From Bacteroidia bacterium (GTDB lineage: Bacteria > Bacteroidota > Bacteroidia > Chitinophagales > JAUHXS01): 64,000 bases of DNA. The stretch covers positions 62,001 to 126,000 of the forward strand of contig JAUHXS010000004.1 of NCBI GenBank assembly GCA_030426955.1, written 5' to 3'. Both the position numbers and the translations under genes were made by a program. The notes under the pieces were generated by a model that was not told the DNA's origin, searched no databases, and worked only from the letters and a program-made list of their open reading frames with translations. Positions 43,408-51,050 of this stretch are shown one piece after another. The stretch's first letter is position 1; each line of letters begins with the position of its first letter.

Positions 43408-44232
43408 CTAATAATCCAATGGGCTTTTAATACTCAAAAGCGCATCATTTGCAATGTGTGTGTAAATCAAAGTGGTAGTAATATTGCTATGTCCCAAAAG
43501 TTTTTGAATATGGGTTATACCAATTCCATCCTCCAATAAATGAGTAGCAAAACTATGCCTTAAAGTATGCAAAGTGGCTTTCTTTTTAACATTTGCCTTT
43601 CCTAATGCTCTCTTAAATAGTTGTCCAGCACTTTCTGCAGAATATTTTCCTCCTCGTTGCCCTTCAAATAAATACTCTTTTGGCTTGTACGCAATGTAAT
43701 ATTCTCTCAATAGCTTGAGTACTTTTTCAGACAGGATAGTATATCTATCTTTTTTACCTTTCGCACCCCTTATATGAATCAACATCCTTTCAGAGTCAAT
43801 ATCTATTTTCTTTAGTTCCAATAATTCTCCTATTCTTAAGCCAGCACTATAGATTACTGAAATAATTGCCTTATGTTTTAAATTATTGGTATTTTCCATT
43901 ATTCTTTGCACTTCTTTTTTACTCAAAACAATAGGCAATTTATTTTCTCTTTGAGTAACCTTTAAATACTCAAAAGGTATATTACGATGATATATTTCTT
44001 TATAAAACAGTTTTAAACCACCAACTATTTGCCTTTGATATGAGGCTGAAATACCCTTTGTATTGACCAAGTGGTAAATAAATTCAAATAATGCTTCATC
44101 AGAAATAGATTTAAACGGTTTACCCTTAAAATGTGATTTCACCATTAAAAGGTGTCCCTTGTAGCTATTGATCGTTTGCTTACTATAACGTTTTAACTCT
44201 AATATTTTCACAAATTCTGTAACTATATCCAT
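43408..44232 (-). CDS. Tyrosine recombinase (integron-integrase-like), proposed cassette integrase
   Basis: 274 aa. The SAM-like N-terminal core-binding domain (about 1-90) contains YSKQTINSYKGHL. In the catalytic domain, R133 is in SAGLRIGELL, the beta-hairpin Lys is about K158, H222 and R225 are in LHTLRHSF, H248 in LLGH and the nucleophile Y257 in LIYTH, so the full R-K-H-R-H-Y set is present. TLRHSFATHLLEDG and LGHSNITTTLIYTH resemble IntI, but by eye I see no IntI-specific insertion before the HxxR box, so it is closer in build to XerC/D. It diverges from the cassette array as intI does. A TACTTTTG -7 box lies only 4 bp before the ATG, suggesting a leaderless mRNA. Confidence 0.92.
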   Translation of the reverse strand: MDIVTEFVKILELKRYSKQTINSYKGHLLMVKSHFKGKPFKSISDEALFEFIYHLVNTKGISASYQRQIVGGLKLFYKEIYHRNIPFEYLKVTQRENKLPIVLSKKEVQRIMENTNNLKHKAIISVIYSAGLRIGELLELKKIDIDSERMLIHIRGAKGKKDRYTILSEKVLKLLREYYIAYKPKEYLFEGQRGGKYSAESAGQLFKRALGKANVKKKATLHTLRHSFATHLLEDGIGITHIQKLLGHSNITTTLIYTHIANDALLSIKSPLDY

Positions 44233-44330
44233 AAGCCAAAAGTAACTGAATTCAATCAGAAACTACAGATTAACTTGATATTTCAGTGTTAAAACGAAGT
44301 TTTTAGCTACATTTGGATTAACCATAAGTT
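44233..44330. promoter_or_regulatory. Candidate attI-like region with two outward promoters' -7 boxes
   Basis: 98 bp between the integrase start and the first cassette core GTT (44328-44330). Leftward, TACTTTTG (44244-44237) fits the integrase promoter -7. Rightward, TACATTTG (44308-44315) is a perfect TANNTTTG box about 12 bp before the first cassette and could be the common cassette promoter (Pc). No clear -33 element is at ideal spacing for either. The insertion point would be the GTT of ATAAGTTGCAAG. Confidence 0.5.
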
Positions 44331-44597
44331 GCAAGAAAAGTAGGCTTCGCTATTGGTTCTCCTTCCGAAGTGCGTTGCACTTCGAAATTCCCAAACCAAC
44401 TACTTTCCTTGCAACGCTTCACCATTCAAAAAAGGTGCGAAGCCGATTGCCTATATTAATAGTTACTCATCTTGCAACTGCCGTTTAAACGTAATTTCTG
44501 TATTCTCTTTTTTGAAACGCATTTTTACTCCTTTCATTTTTTCTTAACTTTCAGTCATGAAAAAATAAATCGTAAAACTACGTTTACACGGTGAAGC
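44328..44597 (+). repeat. ORF-free palindromic cassette R1, copy a
   Basis: 270 bp. The body starts GTTGCAAGAAAAGTAG and ends CTACTTTCCTTGCAAC, nearly perfectly self-complementary over 16 bp, with an inner stem around GAAGTGCGTTGCACTTC. The site part starts AACGCTTCACC and ends GGTGAAGCGTT, an exact 11-bp pairing. It contains a second CTTGCAAC near 44471. Copies with the same length lie at 47718 and 50311. A 64-codon frame inside is not credible as a gene. Confidence 0.85.
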
Positions 44598-44611
44598 GTT
44601 GCCATTAATTT

Positions 44612-45295
44612 ATGAAAAACATTGTCTACCTACTATTGTTATTACCAATCGGAATTTGTGCGCAAACAAAAAAGGATATTGAACCGAAAAATGAAAGTTA
44701 TATTACGACTGATTTATTTTCGCCATTTTATTTTCAAGGAAACACAAAAGGATTTAGTAATAACGGAACACCTCGTTGGCGAATTGGATATATAAAAAAC
44801 TTGAATACTAAAACAAAAATCGGAATAGATATTGGTTATGGAAATGCTAATAATTCCCTTATTCAAACATTTGATAAGTATTCGCTTTGGGAAATACGAC
44901 CTGAATATTACCACATAATTAATCCGAACAGAAAAACTTTAAAATATTTTTCTTTAGAGTTATTCTATTTAAATCAAAACGAGGAATTCGAGAATCAATC
45001 ATTTTTTTCGGAACAAAACGAATATCTGACATTTGACAGAGCTGATTACAATCGACAAAAAATTGGTTTAATACCGAAATTTGGAATGTTTGTAAATCTA
45101 TCTAACAGAGTTGGACTAAATTGGTATACTGGAGTTGGAATAAATTATAGAATAAATAGTTACGATAATTTTGTGAATCTAAGAACAAGGCAATTTGACG
45201 AAGAACATTTTTCACCTTATTACAGGAAAGAGGGAAATAAAATTGGAGTAGAATTCACAATTGGACTAAAAATATACTACCGAATAAAAAACTAA
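44612..45295 (+). CDS. Cassette gene: exported beta-barrel-like protein of unknown function
   Basis: 227 aa with a signal peptide (MKNIVYLLLLLPIGICAQ) and alternating strands ending KIYYRIKN, typical of a small outer-membrane barrel. It is the sole gene in a cassette that begins GTTGCCATTA (44598) and ends at the exact complement TAATGGCAAC (45293-45302). The stop codon is part of that arm. ATG is 11 bp after the cassette core. No relative recognised. Confidence 0.75.
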   Translation: MKNIVYLLLLLPIGICAQTKKDIEPKNESYITTDLFSPFYFQGNTKGFSNNGTPRWRIGYIKNLNTKTKIGIDIGYGNANNSLIQTFDKYSLWEIRPEYYHIINPNRKTLKYFSLELFYLNQNEEFENQSFFSEQNEYLTFDRADYNRQKIGLIPKFGMFVNLSNRVGLNWYTGVGINYRINSYDNFVNLRTRQFDEEHFSPYYRKEGNKIGVEFTIGLKIYYRIKN

Positions 45296-45488
45296 TGGCA
45301 ACAACGTATATAGCTCATAGCTGGACAGTTGCTTAATCGAAGTTAAGGCATATTTGGAAAGCCGCCAAATTTTTAAATTTGACGATTTCCAAAAAAAAAG
45401 ATAAATAGTAAAATTTAAAAATCTGGCTCGTCCTTAATCCGAAAATAATTTTATAATTTGCACGCTACGAGCCATATACAAGACCGTT
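45293..45488 (+). other. attC-like recombination site, cassette 2
   Basis: Left arm TAATGGCAAC then AAC and GTATATAGCTCATAGC; right arm GCTACGAGCCATATAC then AAGACC and GTT (45486-45488). The arms pair along most of their length around a central part of about 140 nt that itself has AT-rich hairpins. Confidence 0.75.
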
Positions 45489-45498
45489 ACCTACAATT

Positions 45499-45987
45499 AT
45501 GAAAATCCGCATTTTAACCATATTTCTGCTGACAATTGGAATAACCAATGCCCAAGAAAAATATTCGGAATTGATTATTGGTACGTGGGAATTTGACAAA
45601 AACTGTGATTTAAGAACAGACGCTGAAAAGAACGAATTTGAGGAAATTCCTTGGTGTCCACCATATACCGAAAACGGAACAGGATATCCGACTCGAACTT
45701 ATAAAAATGACGGAGAATATATCCACTATTTTACATCTGAACACATAGAATACGGAAAGTGGAAAATCAGAAACGGAAAACTAATTTTAAAGAATAGAAT
45801 ATCAAAACAAAACGCTGAATCAAGAAAAGAACTGATGGAAAGATTTTTAAAAAAAGGACTGATTTCAAAAGAATCTGACGGATTTTATTATCAAAAACCG
45901 ATTGAAATTGACATCAAAAGTTTAACTGAAAATCAACTCGAATTCGGAAATGAAAAAGTTTACTCGATTCACAAACGAATAAAATAA
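45499..45987 (+). CDS. Cassette gene: exported lipocalin-like protein
   Basis: 162 aa with a signal peptide (MKIRILTIFLLTIGITNAQ), then IIGTWEFDKN and later YGKWKIRNGKLILK, the pattern of small lipocalin-like 'GTW' proteins. Two or three Cys near 35-50 may form a disulfide. Cassette 3 begins GTTACCTACA (45486) and its closing arm TGTAGGTAAC (45989) is an exact complement. The site beyond that arm is not of the usual form but is an R1-type site joined by a small deletion. Confidence 0.72.
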   Translation: MKIRILTIFLLTIGITNAQEKYSELIIGTWEFDKNCDLRTDAEKNEFEEIPWCPPYTENGTGYPTRTYKNDGEYIHYFTSEHIEYGKWKIRNGKLILKNRISKQNAESRKELMERFLKKGLISKESDGFYYQKPIEIDIKSLTENQLEFGNEKVYSIHKRIK

Positions 45988-45988
45988 C

Positions 45989-46178
45989 TGTAGGTAACAC
46001 CATTCAAAAAAGGTGCGAAGCCGATTGCCTATATTAATAGTTACTCATCTTGCAACTGCCGTTTAAACGTAATTTCTGTATTCTCTTTTTTGAAACGCAT
46101 TTTTACTCCTTTCATTTTTTCTTAACTTTCAGTCATGAAAAAATAAATCGTAAAACTACGTTTACACGGTGAAGCGTT
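45989..46178 (+). other. attC-like site of cassette 3, a fusion to the R1-type site
   Basis: TGTAGGTAAC is followed directly by ACCATTCAAAAAAGG, where R1 has AACGCTTC before ACCATTC. From there to GTGAAGCGTT (46169-46178) it is the same as R1. The junction suggests that cassette 3's own site and the body of a neighbouring R1 cassette were lost together. Confidence 0.7.
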
Positions 46179-46200
46179 GTAGTGCATTTAAAGAAACGCC

Positions 46201-46743
46201 ATGATTACAGTTCAACATAGATTTTTAGACCACCAAATAAATCCAAAGACTGAAATACTGATAATCGGAACATTTAATCCCGAAACAGCGGACAATGACG
46301 CTGAATTTTTCTATGGACGCAGCAGAAACTATTTGTGGAGACTTCTTCCAACAGCCTTTGGCAAGACAGACTTAAAAGGTGCTTCCAAACAGAAAAAGTT
46401 GGATTTTATTAGGGAGTATAAAATTGACCTTACTGACCTGATTGAAGAAATTCAAGTTGATGAAGGTCAAGAAGCCAATTACTATGATGGCTACATTGAC
46501 AATAAAGTAACTCGATGGAAAAATATTACCGGACTCATTGACACTCTTCCGAACTTGAAAAGGGTTTGCTTTACGAGAAAAACCTTCTCTGATATACCGA
46601 ACATGAAAAAGCAACTATCAGAAATCCAAAAACATTGTGACAGCAAAGGAATTGCCTTCCAGGCTTTGACCACCCCTGCCAGATTTTACCGAGAAGACAA
46701 ACAAACGGAATGGACAAATTTTCTTTTGAATGGTAACAGGTAA
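46201..46743 (+). CDS. Cassette gene: uracil-DNA-glycosylase-superfamily-like protein
   Basis: 180 aa opening TEILIIGTFNPETADNDAEFFYGRSRNYLWRLLP (about 18-51). The IIGTF-P plus FYG-N-W pattern is common in UDG-superfamily glycosylases of the deoxyinosine/uracil type, where the first motif activates water and positions the flipped base. A matching C-terminal H-S motif is not obvious (PARFYRED near 155), so catalytic activity is uncertain. First of two genes in cassette 4, which starts GTTGTAGTGC at 46176. The end overlaps the next gene by 14 bp. Confidence 0.65.
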   Translation: MITVQHRFLDHQINPKTEILIIGTFNPETADNDAEFFYGRSRNYLWRLLPTAFGKTDLKGASKQKKLDFIREYKIDLTDLIEEIQVDEGQEANYYDGYIDNKVTRWKNITGLIDTLPNLKRVCFTRKTFSDIPNMKKQLSEIQKHCDSKGIAFQALTTPARFYREDKQTEWTNFLLNGNR

Positions 46744-47575
46744 AGAAACAAATACGATTTATTTTTCTGAAAAACTGCGATCTGATAAGCGTTTTACAAA
46801 GACTTGTAATGCTCTGACTGACATTCTTGACAAGCATTCCATAAAATACGACTTCTTAAAATCAACAAAAGATATTTGGTGCAGGGACTACATGCCAATT
46901 CAGACTGAAAAGGGAAAATTCGTCCAGTTCCGTTATGAACCCTCGTATTTAACAGACGACTTAGAACTTCAATCAGACCCTAAAGAAGTTTGTAAAGCCA
47001 ACCACATTAAACCTCAATTCTCTAAAATCAACCTTGACGGTGGCAATGTTGTGAATTGGTCAGATAGAGCAATTATTACTGACCGAGTTTTTGACGAGAA
47101 CCCAGAATACTCAAGTAAAAACAAACTGATTGCTGAAATTGAAAAACTTCTTGAAGTGGAGATAATCCTTATTCCACAAATAAAATCTGATATGACAGGT
47201 CATGCAGACGGAATGGTACGATTTGTTGACAAAAACACAGTGCTTGGAAATGACCGAGAAAAGGAGTTTAAATATTGGAAGAACGGAATTAGCCAAATCC
47301 TGAAAGAAAAAGGAATTGAATACATTGACATTCCGTTTCTTGACTACAAAGAAAAGAAATACCCCGACCATGCAATTGGTTGCTATGTGAACTATTTAGA
47401 AGTTGAAAATCTGATTGTGCTTCCAATATTTGAAACAGAGAAAAACCAAGACCAAGAAGTTTACGACAAGTTCAGAGAGATTTTCCCAGACAGAAAGATT
47501 GAGACGATTAATTACAACGAAATCGGACTTCATGGCGGTCTGTTGAACTGTACGACATGGACGATAAGAGACTGA
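46730..47575 (+). CDS. Cassette gene: agmatine deiminase / peptidylarginine deiminase family protein
   Basis: 281 aa of the PAD_porph/agmatine deiminase fold. DIWCRDYMP (about 47-55), NLDGGNVV (about 100-107), GHADGMVRF (about 155-163) and LHGGLLNCTTW (about 267-277) supply the Asp/His/Asp/Cys guanidino-processing residues. The catalytic Cys is about 274. It hydrolyses agmatine or a related guanidine compound. The GTG start is in the 14-bp overlap with the UDG-like gene. Cassette 4 closes just after it with GCACTACAAC (47590). Confidence 0.85.
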   Translation: MVTGKETNTIYFSEKLRSDKRFTKTCNALTDILDKHSIKYDFLKSTKDIWCRDYMPIQTEKGKFVQFRYEPSYLTDDLELQSDPKEVCKANHIKPQFSKINLDGGNVVNWSDRAIITDRVFDENPEYSSKNKLIAEIEKLLEVEIILIPQIKSDMTGHADGMVRFVDKNTVLGNDREKEFKYWKNGISQILKEKGIEYIDIPFLDYKEKKYPDHAIGCYVNYLEVENLIVLPIFETEKNQDQEVYDKFREIFPDRKIETINYNEIGLHGGLLNCTTWTIRD

Positions 47576-47589
47576 AAATGAATAAAAAC

Positions 47590-47720
47590 GCACTACAACA
47601 TTGTATAAGCGTAATGCGGGCTATACGGTTAAATTTGAGCATTTTTGCTCCTAAAAAACTTTGCGATGGGCGGACAGTTTATCACTCCGAAACCCCGCAC
47701 TACGCTTATACTTGACCGTT
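47590..47720 (+). other. attC-like recombination site, cassette 4
   Basis: Left arm GCACTACAAC, ATT, GTATAAGCGTAATGCGGG; right arm CCCCGCACTACGCTTATAC, TTGACC, GTT (47718-47720). The left arm is the exact complement of the cassette start GTTGTAGTGC at 46176. Confidence 0.8.
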
Positions 47721-47987
47721 GCAAGAAAAGTAGGCTTCGCTATTGGTTCTCCTTCCGAAGTGCGTTGCACTTCGAAATTCCCAAACCAACTACTTTCCTT
47801 GCAACGCTTCACCATTCAAAAAAGGTGCGAAGCCGATTGCCTATATTAATAGTTACTCATCTTGCAACTGCCGTTTAAACGTAATTTCTGTATTCTCTTT
47901 TTTGAAACGCATTTTTACTCCTTTCATTTTTTCTTAACTTTCAGTCATGAAAAAATAAATCGTAAAACTACGTTTACACGGTGAAGC
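47718..47987 (+). repeat. ORF-free palindromic cassette R1, copy b
   Basis: 270 bp, identical or nearly so to copy a at 44328 by reading side by side. It lies between the UDG/deiminase cassette and the cassette starting GTTACCACAC (47988). Confidence 0.88.
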
Positions 47988-48008
47988 GTTACCACACATT
48001 AGGAAAAA

Positions 48009-48800
48009 ATGAAAGTTAGACTTCTATTCATATTGATTTCAATTCTTTTTACCGAAATAGCACTTGGTCAAATAAGAAATGACAGCTTTTTTCAGCAACA
48101 TGATTTTGAAATGGCAAGGTTTGTTGGGATGAAATACAATCCCATTAAGGACGAGCTTGGAGAGCCTTATCATGCTGCAATCCTTGACACAACATTAATG
48201 ACAAGAACGCATTATTACAAAGTGGCGGTTAACAAAGATTCAATTGATTTTCAAATTCATTATGACAAAAACCTTTGGTGTAATGGTTTTTCTTTCATGG
48301 CTGACAGCCAAAAATATTCAGAAGAAATTTTAAGTTTTACCAAAGATTTTATCAAAACTGAAAAATGGTTGGTTTCTCCAAATAGATATTTAGTTTCGGT
48401 TCAAAACCTTGATGATGGACAAATATTTGTGCTTTTTAAAGCAACTGCCTATCCCATAATTCTTGCTCAACTTGACGCTATTGACTTCAATCTCAGAAAA
48501 GGGACAAAAGAGTATTCAAATTATCATATTGAACGGGCGGAGAGTGGTATTCGGGAAGTATATCAAACAATTCTCGCTGCTTCAACGATAAATAGTATAA
48601 CTAAAAGTGAACTGAATACTCTCACAAAAATTTACAAGACTTACACTGACATTCTCAACTACAATGGAGTTAAAATAAGCTTTATACAATATAATGAAAA
48701 TGTGTTTTTCAACTTAATCCCAAATGATGTAAAAAGCTTAAGGCATAGGTCAGTAGATGAAGTTGACTTTACCCAGATAGAAAATTTAGTAGCCTTTTGA
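48009..48800 (+). CDS. Cassette gene: exported protein of unknown function
   Basis: 263 aa with a signal peptide (about 1-20, ending ALGQ). The mature part is mixed helix/strand with no recognised motif. It starts 21 bp inside cassette 6 (GTTACCACAC at 47988) and overlaps the following GIY-YIG gene by 4 bp (TTGA), indicating translational coupling. Confidence 0.7.
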   Translation: MKVRLLFILISILFTEIALGQIRNDSFFQQHDFEMARFVGMKYNPIKDELGEPYHAAILDTTLMTRTHYYKVAVNKDSIDFQIHYDKNLWCNGFSFMADSQKYSEEILSFTKDFIKTEKWLVSPNRYLVSVQNLDDGQIFVLFKATAYPIILAQLDAIDFNLRKGTKEYSNYHIERAESGIREVYQTILAASTINSITKSELNTLTKIYKTYTDILNYNGVKISFIQYNENVFFNLIPNDVKSLRHRSVDEVDFTQIENLVAF

Positions 48801-49204
48801 AAAGTCAGTTTAAAATATCAGACCCTACCTTTTGGCAACAAATAAATTCGGCTTATCAAAATGGTGGTGGGATATATAAGCTGATATTAAAAGATAAATC
48901 GGATTTTCCTGTTCGAATTGGTAGGCTCTTAAAGAAAGACGAGAATGGAGTGCTATATATTGGGAAAGCTATTAGCTTTTTGGATAGGGTAATTGAACTC
49001 AAAAAATCACTTTCACCTGACCATTTCTCCTCGAAGCATGAATGTGGTGTTAGATTTAAAAGCTTTTTGAAAAATCATTTTGAATTTGAAAATTTATGGG
49101 TGGAGTTAATACAAACAAACGATATTGACCAATTGGAAATCGAAGAGCTTTTTAAATATGAAACTGAGTTCGGAGAGCTCCCTCCAATGAATAGAAGAAA
49201 ATAA
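48797..49204 (+). CDS. Cassette gene: small GIY-YIG-like endonuclease-fold protein
   Basis: 135 aa, TTG start in the 4-bp overlap. GGIYKLIL (GIY, about 24-31), GVLYIGKA (YIG, about 51-58), RVIELKKSL with the candidate catalytic Arg (about 64), and EELFKYETEFGELPPMN with the Glu and final Asn follow in the family order. GIY-YIG domains cut DNA. Pairing with an exported-protein gene is odd and the role is unknown. The cassette closes with GTGTGGTAAC, the exact complement of its start. Confidence 0.68.
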   Translation: MKSQFKISDPTFWQQINSAYQNGGGIYKLILKDKSDFPVRIGRLLKKDENGVLYIGKAISFLDRVIELKKSLSPDHFSSKHECGVRFKSFLKNHFEFENLWVELIQTNDIDQLEIEELFKYETEFGELPPMNRRK

Positions 49205-49208
49205 AAAC

Positions 49209-49245
49209 GTGTGGTAACAATGTATATAAAAAATAGGCGAAAAAG
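49209..49245 (+). other. Truncated attC-like site, cassette 6 (left half only)
   Basis: GTGTGGTAAC, AAT, GTATATAAAAAATAGGCG is a normal left arm, but no matching right arm with GTT follows before the next gene. The right half and the start of the next cassette appear deleted. Confidence 0.65.
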
Positions 49246-49355
49246 TAGTTTTAGTATTTTCTGCAATTACTTTTATTTGTTTAAACTGTTATTTAATTCT
49301 CTTCAACCCTACCAAAAATTATAAAAAAGCAATCAAAAAAATAAAAATAGGAAAC

Positions 49356-50054
49356 ATGAAAAAGATCTTTTGTATTACAATTACACTTTCACTTTTGGCA
49401 TCAAAGTCATACTCTCAGATTGATAAACTATATGACGATAAAAAATGGGAAATACATGCTCAATATGTAAATTTTTCATATAATGAAAACCCCTCTCAAT
49501 CAGAATCTTTTTCATTTATTAATCCTTTTGGAATGAGATTAGGTATTGACCAAGTTGGCACTGCCAAAAATCATTTTTATTGGAACCCTAGATTAGGAAT
49601 AGATGCGATTTGGGGGGTGTTACTAGGTTTGGTAACAGAGAATAAGATTAATGATTTTGACGCCTTTGACAGCTGGGGAGTTAGTAGTGGAATTCTCGGA
49701 CAATTTAATTGGACAAAAAATATTATTAGTAAAGACAATTTAGTAGTTGCTGCCGGAATCGAATTTGGAGATTATTCTACAGGAAGTTCTGGTTATCATG
49801 GTGGAATTGGTCCAAGTGTTCTAACTGATTACGCTATAAGTGAAAATATTGCTCTAGGAATAAATCTTTGGGCTTCAAAGTCACTTGCAAGTACAGATGA
49901 ACTCTCTAAGGGGATGTGGTTTTATGGAGTATTTCCTAGAATTTTATTTAAAAAAGGGTGGTTCATTCAACCAGGAGTAATGTTTACATCTGAAGAAAAT
50001 AATGAAAAGTATTCAAGGTTTGAAATAAATATTGGTAAAAAAATAGGGAATTAA
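49356..50054 (+). CDS. Cassette gene: exported outer-membrane-barrel-like protein
   Basis: 232 aa with a signal peptide (about 1-20) and Gly/aromatic-rich amphipathic strands ending EINIGKKIGN; no known family recognised. Its cassette start is missing: the closing arm (TTCTGCTAAC, 50120) predicts a start GTTAGCAGAA that is not present upstream. The preceding site is also half deleted, so cassettes 6 and 7 are fused. Confidence 0.7.
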   Translation: MKKIFCITITLSLLASKSYSQIDKLYDDKKWEIHAQYVNFSYNENPSQSESFSFINPFGMRLGIDQVGTAKNHFYWNPRLGIDAIWGVLLGLVTENKINDFDAFDSWGVSSGILGQFNWTKNIISKDNLVVAAGIEFGDYSTGSSGYHGGIGPSVLTDYAISENIALGINLWASKSLASTDELSKGMWFYGVFPRILFKKGWFIQPGVMFTSEENNEKYSRFEINIGKKIGN

Positions 50055-50119
50055 ACTTATTTGTAAAACCTCTTTGTTTTGTTACCAGTGAAACTAAACT
50101 AACAGAAATAAAATAACAC

Positions 50120-50313
50120 TTCTGCTAACACGGTATATAGCAAATAGGGCGTTCGGTGGTTTAGGAAAGTTCAGTGCTATTTACAAACACCGCCAAATCG
50201 TTGATTTGGCTTTTAAGAATGAATAAATTAAAAACAAAATACAACGATTTGGCTCAGAGCTAACCCGAAAGTTTATCGCTTTCCACTGCCCTACTTGCCA
50301 TATACTAAACGTT
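50120..50313 (+). other. attC-like recombination site, cassette 7
   Basis: Left arm TTCTGCTAAC, ACG, GTATATAGCAAATAGGGCG; right arm GCCCTACTTGCCATATAC, TAAAC, GTT (50311-50313). An inner AT-rich stem with two ATCGTTGATTTGGC/CGATTTGG-type repeats lies in the loop. Confidence 0.75.
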
Positions 50314-50580
50314 GCAAGAAAAGTAGGCTTCGCTATTGGTTCTCCTTCCGAAGTGCGTTGCACTTCGAAATTCCCAAACCAACTACTTTCCTTGCAACGC
50401 TTCACCATTCAAAAAAGGTGCGAAGCCGATTGCCTATATTAATAGTTACTCATCTTGCAACTGCCGTTTAAACGTAATTTCTGTATTCTCTTTTTTGAAA
50501 CGCATTTTTACTCCTTTCATTTTTTCTTAACTTTCAGTCATGAAAAAATAAATCGTAAAACTACGTTTACACGGTGAAGC
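50311..50580 (+). repeat. ORF-free palindromic cassette R1, copy c
   Basis: 270 bp, the same length and sequence as copies a and b by eye. It immediately precedes the first restriction-modification cassette, whose core GTT is at 50581. Confidence 0.88.
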
Positions 50581-50713
50581 GTTGTGTGTCATGCAAAAAC
50601 CCACCGCACAAATAGCACATTTGCAATTCGCACAAGCCGACTCACAAGCCAAAATTGCAAAAGAGCTATTTTCTCCCCTCGCTCCATTGACAATTGAATA
50701 ATTCTTTCTAAAT

Positions 50714-50731
50714 TTGACCTTTTTAAGTCAA
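50714..50731. promoter_or_regulatory. Inverted repeat upstream of the RM controller gene
   Basis: TTGAC, 8 nt, GTCAA, 17 bp before the ATG at 50748. Position and symmetry fit an operator (C-box) bound by the HTH controller protein encoded next; inferred, not shown. Confidence 0.5.
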
Positions 50732-50747
50732 GTCTGATTATGGTAAA

Positions 50748-51050
50748 ATGACACTAGGGCAAAAAATAAAGGAATTGAGAGAATCAAAAGGCATGTTACA
50801 GAGACAACTAGCTGCCAAACTTGAAATTGGTGACGGTTTTTTAAGCAAAGTCGAACATGACCAAAAAGCCTTAAAGCGAGAACATCTCAATTCCATCAGT
50901 AAAATCTTCGACTATCCATTGGAAGAACTCGAATCTTTATGGATTGCAACAAGAATTTATGAATTAGTCAAAGACGAGCAATCTGCACTTAACGCACTGA
51001 AAGTCGCAGAAGAACAAATAAAATACGGAAAAACACATGCCAAAGTATAA
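50748..51050 (+). CDS. Cassette gene: HTH-XRE protein, probable RM controller
   Basis: 100 aa. The helix-turn-helix covers about 1-60 (LGQKIKELRESKGMLQRQLAAKLEIGDGFLSKVE), with a helical tail. Small XRE proteins preceding a nuclease and a methyltransferase usually act as C proteins that delay endonuclease expression. It overlaps the next gene by 14 bp. The 165 bp before it in the cassette hold no gene; they carry CACAAGCCGAC-type sequence also seen at 56410. Confidence 0.83.
   Translation: MTLGQKIKELRESKGMLQRQLAAKLEIGDGFLSKVEHDQKALKREHLNSISKIFDYPLEELESLWIATRIYELVKDEQSALNALKVAEEQIKYGKTHAKV

Noticed and set aside
44353-44547. A 64-codon frame repeated identically at 44353, 47743 and 50336
   Set aside because: It lies inside the palindromic R1 repeat, crosses the body/site boundary and has no sensible protein character. 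Its repetition comes from the R1 copies.
44328-50580. Insertion sequence or MITE interpretation of R1
   Set aside because: Termini coincide with cassette cores (GTT/AAC) and recombination sites, no target-site duplication is visible, and no transposase is present.
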